Below are positions 1-8,401 of a stretch of DNA of 64,000 bases, piece by piece. The stretch's first letter is position 1. Each line of letters starts with the position of its first letter. Below the pieces are notes generated by a model, which was given only the letters and a program-made list of their open reading frames with translations, was not told the DNA's origin and searched no databases. Origin of the DNA: Ketobacter sp963922875 (GTDB lineage: Bacteria > Pseudomonadota > Gammaproteobacteria > Pseudomonadales > Ketobacteraceae); NCBI GenBank assembly GCA_963922875.1, contig CAWUJH010000002.1, positions 1 through 64,000 of the forward strand, read 5' to 3'. The position numbers and the translations under genes are program-made.

Positions 1-272
1 GCTCAAATTGTGGGCATGAGGAACACGTATTCGGTTCTGGCGGCGGGCAAAAAATGAGCGAACAATACGGTGTTTCAGTGTTGGGAAGTTTGCCTCTGGA
101 TTTGAGTATCCGGCAACAGGCCGATAGCGGCTTGCCAACCGTTGCAGCGGATCCCGATGGTAAGATAGCGATGATCTATCGCCACATCGCTCGCCAGGTT
201 ATGGGCCAGTTGGCTAATGTAGCGGCCGGTTCGAGTGGTGCATTTCCAAAAATCACCATTGAATCCAATTGA
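1..272 (+). CDS. mrp: Mrp/ApbC iron-sulfur carrier ATPase, C-terminal end (partial)
   Basis: The reading frame is open from the left edge and ends with TGA at 270-272, so only about the last 90 codons are present. Codons from position 3 include a Cys-x-x-Cys pair just before the edge, then the conserved C-terminal block of Mrp/ApbC/Nbp35-type P-loop proteins: FGSGGG, a YGV motif, LGSLPLDLSIR and the GLPTV motif. These proteins load Fe-S clusters onto apoproteins in the cytoplasm. The ATG at 54 is internal and is not the start; the Walker motifs lie outside the window. dcd follows after 71 bases on the same strand, an order I also recall from Pseudomonas. Confidence 0.9.
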   Translation, partial: SNCGHEEHVFGSGGGQKMSEQYGVSVLGSLPLDLSIRQQADSGLPTVAADPDGKIAMIYRHIARQVMGQLANVAAGSSGAFPKITIESN

Positions 273-343
273 CGGCTTCACCTTCGGGCGTAAAAACGGT
301 TATGATTCGCCCTCATTTTAATCGTGGTTTGGGTACAGTATAA

Positions 344-913
344 ATGTCCATAAAATCTGATCGCTGGATTCGCCAAATGGCGGAAGAGCAAGGAATGATA
401 GAGCCCTTTGAAGCTGGGCAAGTTCGTTTAGATGCCGACGGCAGTCGGATCATTTCCTATGGCACATCGAGTTATGGGTACGACGTGCGTTGCTCCACAG
501 AGTTTAAGGTGTTCACCAACCTTAATTCTGTCACTGTGGACCCAAAGGACTTCTCCGATAAAAGTTTCGTGGATATTACGGGTGACGTATGTGTTATTCC
601 TCCGAACTCCTTCGCTTTGGCGCGGACGGTTGAATATTTCAGAATCCCGCGCAACGTACTCACCATCTGTTTGGGTAAATCCACTTACGCTCGTTGCGGA
701 ATTATTGTCAACGTAACACCCTTGGAGCCCGAGTGGGAAGGACATGTGACCCTGGAATTTTCCAACACAACAAATTTGCCTGCCAAAATTTACGCCAATG
801 AGGGTGTAGCGCAGATGTTGTTTTTAGAATCCGATGAAACCTGCGAAGTCTCCTATAAAGATCGTGGTGGCAAGTACCAGGGGCAGCGCGGGGTTACTTT
901 GCCGAAAGCTTAA
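344..913 (+). CDS. dcd: dCTP deaminase
   Basis: The 189-residue protein has the usual length for dCTP deaminase, which converts dCTP to dUTP as the main source of dUMP for thymidylate synthesis. The core block from about residue 109 to 142 carries the active-site Ser113 and Arg117 (STYAR) and the catalytic Glu138 (HVTLEFSN), matching E. coli Ser111, Arg115 and Glu138. The C-terminal KYQGQRG nucleotide-lid motif is also intact. The gene ends in a convergent overlap of 20 bases with the DUF3108 gene on the other strand, so no intrinsic terminator fits between them. Confidence 0.97.
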   Translation: MSIKSDRWIRQMAEEQGMIEPFEAGQVRLDADGSRIISYGTSSYGYDVRCSTEFKVFTNLNSVTVDPKDFSDKSFVDITGDVCVIPPNSFALARTVEYFRIPRNVLTICLGKSTYARCGIIVNVTPLEPEWEGHVTLEFSNTTNLPAKIYANEGVAQMLFLESDETCEVSYKDRGGKYQGQRGVTLPKA

Positions 914-1652
914 AATCAGTGAGTTCCAGGAGAAACTGATCGTCGTCGTCCAGCTGTTTGATGCGCACGGCAATATAGGGGTACTGGTGGTGAAGCCACA
1001 CTTCCGTTTGCCGTTTCGGATCTTCATCTTTCAGTGCTAAATGGTAGGTTTTAATTGCGCCAGCGCGTTCCGTGAGTAAAGTCGGAGTGTCAATTAGTTG
1101 AAACGTCCGGTGCTTTATTTTACGGCCTTTTGCTTCGGCAACGCTTATCGTGGTTTCACCCGCTGCCAAACGGCTGGCTAGGGTTATGAAGCTGGTGAGC
1201 GGATCTTGAATATTTCCCTCTAATTGCATCGTGCCGGATTTCTTTTTATAGGTATAAGAAATAATCTTGGCGGCGTGGTCAAAGTGGATTCGATTTTTAC
1301 GGGTTTTAAACAATGTTTGAGTTTCAGATCGGTAACTTTGTGGAATGGCTTGATTGTTTTCCCAGGAGAAGTCACTGGATTCCTGGGCAGAGTAAACGTA
1401 GGCTGACGCTGCCGATTCAAATCGGTAATGATTTTGATCCACTTGAAACAGCTTTCGCTCGCCAAATTCAGCCTGTGACAAACCTAGGGCTTCTCCTCGA
1501 TAAGATGCGGTAAAGGGTTTTAAAATCAGCGCTTCGGCAACGGCAATGGTGCTGCTCGTGAAGAGTAGGCTGCTAATAGTCAGTCTAAACGCAGCACAGA
1601 AAACCTTAGCTCTTTTCGGGCCCTTCGTAATGCCTTGGCTAAAAATCAGCAT
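894..1652 (-). CDS. DUF3108 family periplasmic protein
   Basis: This 252-residue protein has a hydrophobic, signal-peptide-like N-terminus (about residues 20-40) followed by a soluble beta-rich body typical of DUF3108 proteins (FTASYRG start, SYRSETQ in the middle, QTEVWL near the end). The molecular role of the family is not known. It starts 14 bases inside the end of purN on the same strand, so it is probably co-transcribed with purMN. This pairing is the same in Pseudomonas as I recall it. The upstream start is supported only by the open frame; an internal start closer to the hydrophobic stretch is possible. Confidence 0.85.
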   Translation of the reverse strand: MLIFSQGITKGPKRAKVFCAAFRLTISSLLFTSSTIAVAEALILKPFTASYRGEALGLSQAEFGERKLFQVDQNHYRFESAASAYVYSAQESSDFSWENNQAIPQSYRSETQTLFKTRKNRIHFDHAAKIISYTYKKKSGTMQLEGNIQDPLTSFITLASRLAAGETTISVAEAKGRKIKHRTFQLIDTPTLLTERAGAIKTYHLALKDEDPKRQTEVWLHHQYPYIAVRIKQLDDDDQFLLELTDFKLSAK

Positions 1653-2289
1653 CGGTTAAATCGATTCCTTGCTCTGGTAATTTATGATCATCGAAGTAAA
1701 CGCCATCGGCGCGCATTTCAATGCGCTTATCACAGAATAGCTTAACGCACGCAGGATAAAGGATATGCTCCTGAATCTGTACCTTCTTGGACAAAGTATC
1801 AAGGGTATCGTTCGCTTCGATTCTGACTCTGGCCTGGGCGATAATGCCGCCACTGTCTAGTTCAGCGGTCACAAAGTGAACGCTACAGCCGTGTTCATGG
1901 TCCTTGTTGTCCAGCGCTTTTTGATGGGTATTGAGGCCTTTGTACTTGGGTAACAATGACGGATGTATGTTGATCATTCGGCCCGAGTAATGACTGACAA
2001 ATTCCGTGGTTAGGATGCGCATAAAGCCCGCCAGAATAACTAAGTCTGGTCGATAGCTGTCTATACGCTGACGTAATGCCGCATCAAAGGCCGCGCGATC
2101 TTGGTAATCCCTGTGATCAACCACTGCAGTGGCGACTGAAAACTGCTGCGCTCTTTGCAGCGCTTTAGCGGTTGGGTTATTACTAATGACTGCTACCAGT
2201 TTGCCTGCAATGGGCTGGTGGACAATCGCTTGTGCAATGGCTTCCATGTTGGAGCCATTGCCTGAAACAAGCACCACAATATTCATCAT
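1639..2289 (-). CDS. purN: Phosphoribosylglycinamide formyltransferase (GAR transformylase)
   Basis: PurN transfers a formyl group from 10-formyl-THF to GAR, the third step of de novo purine synthesis. The protein begins with the VLVSGNGSNM phosphate-binding motif and keeps the catalytic triad: Asn107 and His109 (INIHPSLLP) and Asp145 (AELDSGG). Its 216 residues fit the family. It lies 7 bases downstream of purM on the same strand, forming a purMN operon. Two consecutive Met codons open the frame; either could initiate. Confidence 0.97.
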   Translation of the reverse strand: MMNIVVLVSGNGSNMEAIAQAIVHQPIAGKLVAVISNNPTAKALQRAQQFSVATAVVDHRDYQDRAAFDAALRQRIDSYRPDLVILAGFMRILTTEFVSHYSGRMINIHPSLLPKYKGLNTHQKALDNKDHEHGCSVHFVTAELDSGGIIAQARVRIEANDTLDTLSKKVQIQEHILYPACVKLFCDKRIEMRADGVYFDDHKLPEQGIDLTDADF

Positions 2290-2296
2290 CTAGAGC

Positions 2297-3364
2297 TTAT
2301 AGGTTGGTAAATTGAGTGGTTGGCTTTTGCGTTTCACCTGAGGTGATAGTGCCAATTTGCCAAGCCGTTTCTCCAGCATCAATAAGCGCTTTTAATGCGC
2401 TATCAAGATCATGTTCGGCGACACAAATAACCATGCCGACGCCACAGTTAAAGGTCCGGTACATTTCTTCGGTGGCCACGTTACCCGCGTCTTGCAGCCA
2501 TTTGAAAATGGGTGGCCACTGCCACGAACTGGTATTGATTTGAGCCTGAGTAAAATCTGGCAGTACTCGAGGGATATTTTCCGTTAAACCTCCGCCCGTG
2601 ATGTGTGCCATACCTTTCACTGAGATTGTTTTCAGTAATTGTAGAATGGGTTTCACGTAAATTCGCGTAGGCTCGATAAGTTGCTGGATCAAGGGTGACC
2701 CATTCAAGTCTTGTTGTGGGTCAGCTGCGGAGACCTCAAGTATCTTTCGAATTAAAGAATAGCCATTGGAATGAGGACCAGAAGAACCAATCCCTATCAG
2801 CGCATCGCCAGCGGCGATGGTTTGTCCGGTAATAATTTGGCTTTTTTCCACCACGCCTACGCAGAAGCCCGCGAGATCATAGTCTTCGCCTTCGTACATG
2901 CCGGGCATTTCAGCAGTTTCACCACCCACCAGTGCGCATCCTGAAAGTTCGCAACCACGCCCGATACCACTTACCACAGCCGCAGCCATTTCCACATTGA
3001 GTTGACCTGTGGCGTAGTAATCCAGGAAGAAGAGTGGTTCGGCACCGGTGACCAATAAATCGTTTACACACATGGCCACCAGGTCGATGCCCACTGTGCT
3101 GTGGCCATTATGATCCATAGCCAAGCGTAGTTTAGTGCCAACGCCGTCGGTTCCCGAAACCAAAACCGGTTGCTGATAGCCCGACGGTATTTCGCAAAGG
3201 GCACCGAACCCACCGAGTCCTCCCAGGACTTCAGGACGGGATGTCTTCTTCGCCACACTCTTGATGCGTTGAACCAGCTGGTCGCCGGCCTGAATATCGA
3301 CACCGGCGTCTTTGTAGCTTAAGGACGATTTGTTCTGGGGTTCTGACTTATCGAACTCTGACAT
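2297..3364 (-). CDS. purM: Phosphoribosylformylglycinamidine cyclo-ligase (AIR synthetase)
   Basis: PurM makes AIR from FGAM and ATP in the fifth step of purine synthesis. The 355-residue protein shows SYKDAGVDI near the N-terminus, GTDGVGTKLRLA (ATP site), GGETAEMPGMY and GPHSNGYSLIRKI, the normal motif order. It is first in a minus-strand unit followed by purN and the DUF3108 gene. The 208-base gap to the divergent DUF2066 gene must hold promoters for both directions, but I could not point to convincing -35/-10 boxes or a clear PurR operator there. Confidence 0.97.
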   Translation of the reverse strand: MSEFDKSEPQNKSSLSYKDAGVDIQAGDQLVQRIKSVAKKTSRPEVLGGLGGFGALCEIPSGYQQPVLVSGTDGVGTKLRLAMDHNGHSTVGIDLVAMCVNDLLVTGAEPLFFLDYYATGQLNVEMAAAVVSGIGRGCELSGCALVGGETAEMPGMYEGEDYDLAGFCVGVVEKSQIITGQTIAAGDALIGIGSSGPHSNGYSLIRKILEVSAADPQQDLNGSPLIQQLIEPTRIYVKPILQLLKTISVKGMAHITGGGLTENIPRVLPDFTQAQINTSSWQWPPIFKWLQDAGNVATEEMYRTFNCGVGMVICVAEHDLDSALKALIDAGETAWQIGTITSGETQKPTTQFTNL

Positions 3365-3572
3365 AGGGGCGCAATGCTCTTGGTTAATTTAATTAGTGGT
3401 TTCCAGGATTTGGAGGCCCGCTATTCTAGCAGGTGTTATTAATAAGCCCAATCCTTCACTGGTTTCAGGTATTTCTCAGCTGTTTGTAGCAAAATGGGAT
3501 GTTTCGGTTTTAACACCCAGTGTGACGTTGTAAACTTCAGCCCATCTTTTTGCTGAATGATACCAAAGTGTT

Positions 3573-4736
3573 ATGACGAAGATTCTGTCAATGGCGGCAC
3601 ATATCGGATTAGTGGCAGGTTGTTTATTAACCAGTTTTTGGGTGCAGGCAGTCACTGTTTCTGGCTTGTACGAGGCCTCTGTAGAGGTGAATGACCGCAG
3701 TCTCGCTGAGAGAAAAAGAGCCCAGGAAGCCGGTTTTGCGCAAGTGCTTGTCAAAGTGACCGGTGATTCCACCATTGTGGATCAGGAAAATGTGCGCACT
3801 GAGCTCGCCAATGCTGACAAATTTACGGAACAATTTGGATTTCAGAGCCGTTCGAGACCTTCCAGTGATCCTGACGCTGCATTGCAGACGGCTATTTTTC
3901 TCAACATTACGTTCGATCAGGCGGCGGTGAATCGGTACTTACGAGATAATGGTTATCCGATTTGGGCCAGTAACAGGCCCAATATTGTGCTTTGGCTAGC
4001 CTATGATAGCGGCTTTAGCCGGGAAATTATGGGTGGTAATACGTTGGCGCAATTGCAGGAGCTACTCATGGAGGTGGCTCAGCGCAGAGGGTTGGCGCTT
4101 CAGGTCCCGAATATGAGCAAGCAGGATGCGCGCTTAGTGCAAGCTGGCGATATTTGGGGAATGTTCATGACGCCCATTATAAAGGCCTCTAAAGCGTATC
4201 AAAGTGATGTGGTGGTTGCTGTGAAAATTCAACAGGAAGGCGAGCGCGTGAATTTACGTGCGACTCTGTTAATGGGAGGCGATGAACAGCAACTTTCCAT
4301 TAGCGGGCAAACGCTCGAGAATGCTTTAGTGGAGTTTGTTAATCAGGTAGCCGATAAAGTAGGCGCTTCTTATGCTGTGATGGTATCCGCAGATGCTGCA
4401 GCGCCGCTCGTTCTTAAAGTGTCTGGTGTTAACTCCCTTGATGATTATGCGGGGCTTAACCGCTACCTGAGAGGACTAATAACCGTCAGAGATACACAGG
4501 TTCGTTCGGTGGTAGGAGATGAGGTGGAAGTCCGAGTGATGCTGGAAGGTAAAACAGCTGACTTTACCCAGAGCCTGAAACTCGACCGTGTGCTGCTTGA
4601 GGTGGAGGTGTTAGAAACTGAAATACCAGCGCCAGAAGCTCCGGTGTCAGAATTGCCGGTGGCCATGCCATCACCCCTAACATTACCTGTAGAGCCAGAG
4701 CCTCAAATTATCCGCGTGCGTTGGTCCAGAAAATGA
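3573..4736 (+). CDS. DUF2066 domain-containing exported protein
   Basis: This 387-residue protein starts with a signal peptide (hydrophobic residues about 7-24, likely cleavage after VQA). The first part carries the DUF2066 pattern: TVSGLYEASVEV, then RKRAQEAGFAQVLVKVTGD and NIVLWLAYD. The C-terminal 40 residues are rich in Pro and Glu. No biochemical role is established for the family. It is the partner of hda: its TGA overlaps the hda ATG in an ATGA junction, implying translational coupling. The same order (purM divergent, DUF2066, hda) is known from Pseudomonas. Confidence 0.88.
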   Translation: MTKILSMAAHIGLVAGCLLTSFWVQAVTVSGLYEASVEVNDRSLAERKRAQEAGFAQVLVKVTGDSTIVDQENVRTELANADKFTEQFGFQSRSRPSSDPDAALQTAIFLNITFDQAAVNRYLRDNGYPIWASNRPNIVLWLAYDSGFSREIMGGNTLAQLQELLMEVAQRRGLALQVPNMSKQDARLVQAGDIWGMFMTPIIKASKAYQSDVVVAVKIQQEGERVNLRATLLMGGDEQQLSISGQTLENALVEFVNQVADKVGASYAVMVSADAAAPLVLKVSGVNSLDDYAGLNRYLRGLITVRDTQVRSVVGDEVEVRVMLEGKTADFTQSLKLDRVLLEVEVLETEIPAPEAPVSELPVAMPSPLTLPVEPEPQIIRVRWSRK

Positions 4737-5437
4737 CAGACTCCACTCATCCGCAACTGCCATTAACATTGATCTGTAAGCCCAATACGAGCTTTAGTAG
4801 TTTTGTGGCGGATGACAATGAACAATTGATTCACCGCATAAGACAGTCTGTGTCCGGTGAGAATGCCGCTTGGTTATATCTTTGGGGAATTAATGAAACC
4901 GGTCGCAGCCATCTGTTACAAGCCGCCTGTCAGTTGGCCCAGGAACTCGGTCGTGGCGCGTTTTATCTGGACCCTGGACAGGTTGAGCAATCACCAGAAT
5001 TGATTCTAGAAGATCTCGATGAGTTTGATGTGGTGGCCATTGATGATGTGCCTTTGTTGCTTGGCAACCGGAAGGTTGAAGAAGCGCTCTTTCACTTATA
5101 TAACCGGTTGCGGGATCAAGGCAAGTTACTGTTGATAGCCGCTGATCGACCGCCACGACATTTGCAGGCAGAAATAGCTGATTTGGTTTCTCGGTTTTCT
5201 CATATGGAAATATATCAGGCAAGTAGCCTTAGCGATCAAGGTAAAATAAAACTCCTCCAATTATGGTCAGAGCAACGAGGGTTCTCCATTAGTCATGAGG
5301 TGTGTTCTTTCATACTGAGTCGTGCTGACCGTACTATTTCCTCGTTAGTGCGCATTATAGATGCGTTGGATCGGCAATCGTTGCAGGAAAAACGATTAAT
5401 TACAGTACCATTCGTGAAAAAAGTCATGGGCTGCTAG
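4733..5437 (+). CDS. hda: DnaA regulatory inactivator Hda
   Basis: Hda is a DnaA-like AAA+ protein that, with the DNA-loaded beta clamp, stimulates hydrolysis of DnaA-ATP and so prevents re-initiation. The N-terminus has a short clamp-binding-like segment (QLPLTL, residues about 7-12). The P-loop is the degenerate type expected for Hda (GINETGRSHLL), and the Walker B region reads VVAIDDV. I place the start at the ATG at 4733 because it overlaps the DUF2066 stop (ATGA). A TTG 12 bases upstream is also in frame. The protein is 234 residues, typical for Hda. Confidence 0.95.
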   Translation: MTDSTHPQLPLTLICKPNTSFSSFVADDNEQLIHRIRQSVSGENAAWLYLWGINETGRSHLLQAACQLAQELGRGAFYLDPGQVEQSPELILEDLDEFDVVAIDDVPLLLGNRKVEEALFHLYNRLRDQGKLLLIAADRPPRHLQAEIADLVSRFSHMEIYQASSLSDQGKIKLLQLWSEQRGFSISHEVCSFILSRADRTISSLVRIIDALDRQSLQEKRLITVPFVKKVMGC

Positions 5438-5485
5438 CGCTTAATCTATACTTCGTGTCTATCCATACGAGATTTCCGGGGAAGT

Positions 5486-8347
5486 ATGGCGGCACCCGAA
5501 AAAACGAAAACATTACGATTCTTGAGTATCAAATGGCGAGCGCTGTTCTTAACCAGTAGCTTGCTTATGGTTATATTCTCATTATTCTATTTTTCTTCCC
5601 GCCATATCTATCAGCAACAACTTGAGTCTTCTGCTCAGCGTCGCGTCGAGCGTTACAACGATCAGTTCACTACTTTGCTTCAGCAGCAGGCCGAGCGGGT
5701 GCTTGGTTTTGCAACCTTATTACCTAAACTTGAGGGTATGGAAAGAGCAATTCTATCGGGCGATACTGACGCGATTGAAAACGCATTGTTAGGACATTGG
5801 CAATCCACAGAAAAGAATAGCGCGATTACATCCATTACTTTGTTCTCGCCCAGTAATGAGGTGTTGCTCTGGTTCAATGAGCCCAGGATTCCCGCTCAGC
5901 TGCTGACTGATTTTACCCGAGATTGGCAAGCGACCTCCCTTGTGAGTTGCTACGATGTGTGTGAGATGTACGTAGCTTATCCACTGAATATTGAACAATG
6001 GGGCAGAGGTATACTGGTTATTGGTGCGAGTTTGAATAGAGTGGTGAAACAACTCCACGAGATTAGTAAAGCCGCTGTTGCTATTGGTGTTCATCGTGAA
6101 ATACCCAGCGATTCGGATGCCTTATACTTTGCTGGGCTTTCCAGTGAACTGACCGACAGGGATGGTGCGGATTTTGACTGGCAACTGTTGCGCTCACTGG
6201 CAACGGGAGTTGAGCTCCGTTCCTCGTCTACCCGGTATCTGGTAGTGGATAAACAAAGGATTTTTGAAGTGGCGCGAAGTGCCATGGATGCCGTCCAATA
6301 TCCTCGTGCCGGTGACGTATTTTGGGCTACTGATATTACGGCAGAGTATCGGCAACATAAGCTAGCCCTAAAAAATGGGCTGATATTCGCTCTTGTGGGG
6401 TTGGGGATTTCGGAGTTCGTTTTGTTTTTGTCTTTGTCTGGGCCGATGAATAGGTTGCGGATGATGGCGTCAATATTACCCTTGCTGGCCACTCAGAAAT
6501 TTTCCTATGTGCGTGAACGTTTGCAAGCAGCGAATAAACCTCAGGTAATGATTGATGAAACTGTGGTATTGAATAATGCTGCAATAGAACTCAGTTATTT
6601 GTTAGAAGGTATGCAAGAGGATATTCTTCGAAATGCGCAAAAACTAGAACAAAAAAGTAGTGAGCTTTCTCGCGAGAAAAATTTTGTGCAAAGCATATTG
6701 GATACGGCCCATGTGTTGATTCTGACCCAAGACAACAATGGCAACATTACTATGTGCAACCAATATTGCACCTTACTCACGGGGTATTCCAGCGATGAGT
6801 TAATGGGTGCCAGCTTTCACGGCCTATTGGCTGAGTCCAGCGTAGAGTCGAAGATAAAGCTGCAGCTAAATGAGCTGAATACCGGTTTACGGCAAGCACT
6901 ACACCATGAAGCATTGATTGTAAAAAAGGACAAGACCTCTGCTTATTTGGCTTGGCATCATACGGTACTCCCGGAAGCTCAAAATCATCATAAAGTATTG
7001 ACCATTGCTCTTGATATTACGGAACGTAAGCAAGCGGAGGATCGTTTGGGATGGTTGGCCTCTCATGATCCTTTGACAGGTTTGTTTAATCGCCGTCGGT
7101 TTGCTGAGGACTTGCAACAGTCAATAGACCATGCCAAGCGCTATGATCGCTCTGGGGCTATCATGTTTTTCGATCTGGATCAGTTTAAGGATGTCAACGA
7201 TAGTAGTGGTCACCAAGTGGGAGATTTTTTGCTCAAGCGGGTGGCTGAATGCCTGACTAAAGTGGCCAGAAGTACAGATCGGATTTTTCGATTAGGCGGT
7301 GATGAATTTGCGTTGCTGGCTCATGAAATCGATCCACTGCAAATTGGATTGATTGCCGATCGGTTTTGTCGAGCGATTAATACCGTAGAGATATCCGGCG
7401 GCTCTGGCACTCATCGCGTCTCTACTAGCGTGGGTATTGCCATTTTCCCTGAGCATGGTTGCTTTGCTGATGAGTTGATAGCAAATGCTGACATAGCCAT
7501 GTATCGAGCAAAGTCACTGGGTCGCAACGGATGGCATCTGTATTCGCCAGAGGCGATGGATCGACAGCGCACTCAAGAGCGAGTGTTCTGGAATGAAAAG
7601 GTTAAGGAAGCACTGGCGACCGATAGCCTGCAGATAGCATTTCAGCCGATTCAATGTGTGGTTTCGAAGGACATATCGCATTTTGAAGCACTATTACGGG
7701 TGACCGATGAGCAGGGTGAGGTATTGCCTACCCACAAGTTTATTCATTCTGCCGAGCAATCAGGACTGATTCAGGAAATAGATTTACGAATTGTCGAAAA
7801 GGTTCTAGCGTACAAACAACGCTTAGAGAGGAAAAAAATCAATGTAAGCTTCGCCATTAACCTGTCTGGCGCATCCTTTAAAAACCCCAACCTGCCTGAA
7901 AAAATTGCAGAAAAACTAAAATGTTTTCAGGTCGATCCAAGCCAGATTGTTTTTGAAATTACGGAAACCTCCGCAGTCGAGGATACGTTATCTACAGCCG
8001 ATAAAATGCGTCAAATAAAAGCCCTCGGATGTAAATTTGCTTTGGACGATTTTGGAGTAGGATTTTCATCTTTATACCATATTAAACAGTTGCCGCTAGA
8101 CCTGGTGAAAATAGACGGTTCGTTCGTCAGGAATTTGCCCGAGATTCAAGAAGACCAGGTATTGGTGAAGGCGGTGGTTGAAGTGGCTAAGGTTTTTGGT
8201 TTGAAAACAGTGGCAGAATTCGTTGAAAATGAAAACATTTTTCATATGTTAAAAGCTCTTGGTGTTGATTACGCTCAGGGTTACTATATTAGTAAACCGC
8301 AGAGTTATGAATCATTGTGGCCGGATGTGGAAAATGATGCCATTTAA
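5486..8347 (+). CDS. Membrane sensor diguanylate cyclase/phosphodiesterase (PAS-GGDEF-EAL)
   Basis: This 953-residue protein has a TM helix at about 18-38, a periplasmic region of about 250 residues, and a second TM at about 294-314. A PAS-like domain follows at about 395-515 and ends in the DITERKQAEDRL linker. The GGDEF domain (from SHDPLTGLFNRR) has an intact GGDEF at 604-608. It is preceded by RSTD placed as an RxxD product-inhibition site. The EAL domain starts near 720 and keeps Glu734 (EALLR), NLSG, EITE, DDFG and KIDGSF, so both c-di-GMP synthesis and breakdown look possible. It opens the segment that separates hda from DUF2069. The signal sensed by the periplasmic part is unknown. 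Confidence 0.93.
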   Translation: MAAPEKTKTLRFLSIKWRALFLTSSLLMVIFSLFYFSSRHIYQQQLESSAQRRVERYNDQFTTLLQQQAERVLGFATLLPKLEGMERAILSGDTDAIENALLGHWQSTEKNSAITSITLFSPSNEVLLWFNEPRIPAQLLTDFTRDWQATSLVSCYDVCEMYVAYPLNIEQWGRGILVIGASLNRVVKQLHEISKAAVAIGVHREIPSDSDALYFAGLSSELTDRDGADFDWQLLRSLATGVELRSSSTRYLVVDKQRIFEVARSAMDAVQYPRAGDVFWATDITAEYRQHKLALKNGLIFALVGLGISEFVLFLSLSGPMNRLRMMASILPLLATQKFSYVRERLQAANKPQVMIDETVVLNNAAIELSYLLEGMQEDILRNAQKLEQKSSELSREKNFVQSILDTAHVLILTQDNNGNITMCNQYCTLLTGYSSDELMGASFHGLLAESSVESKIKLQLNELNTGLRQALHHEALIVKKDKTSAYLAWHHTVLPEAQNHHKVLTIALDITERKQAEDRLGWLASHDPLTGLFNRRRFAEDLQQSIDHAKRYDRSGAIMFFDLDQFKDVNDSSGHQVGDFLLKRVAECLTKVARSTDRIFRLGGDEFALLAHEIDPLQIGLIADRFCRAINTVEISGGSGTHRVSTSVGIAIFPEHGCFADELIANADIAMYRAKSLGRNGWHLYSPEAMDRQRTQERVFWNEKVKEALATDSLQIAFQPIQCVVSKDISHFEALLRVTDEQGEVLPTHKFIHSAEQSGLIQEIDLRIVEKVLAYKQRLERKKINVSFAINLSGASFKNPNLPEKIAEKLKCFQVDPSQIVFEITETSAVEDTLSTADKMRQIKALGCKFALDDFGVGFSSLYHIKQLPLDLVKIDGSFVRNLPEIQEDQVLVKAVVEVAKVFGLKTVAEFVENENIFHMLKALGVDYAQGYYISKPQSYESLWPDVENDAI

Positions 8348-8401
8348 TTTTTAACAAAAATGGAAGCAATACTAAATGAGATCCGCTAGACGAATTTATA
8401 G

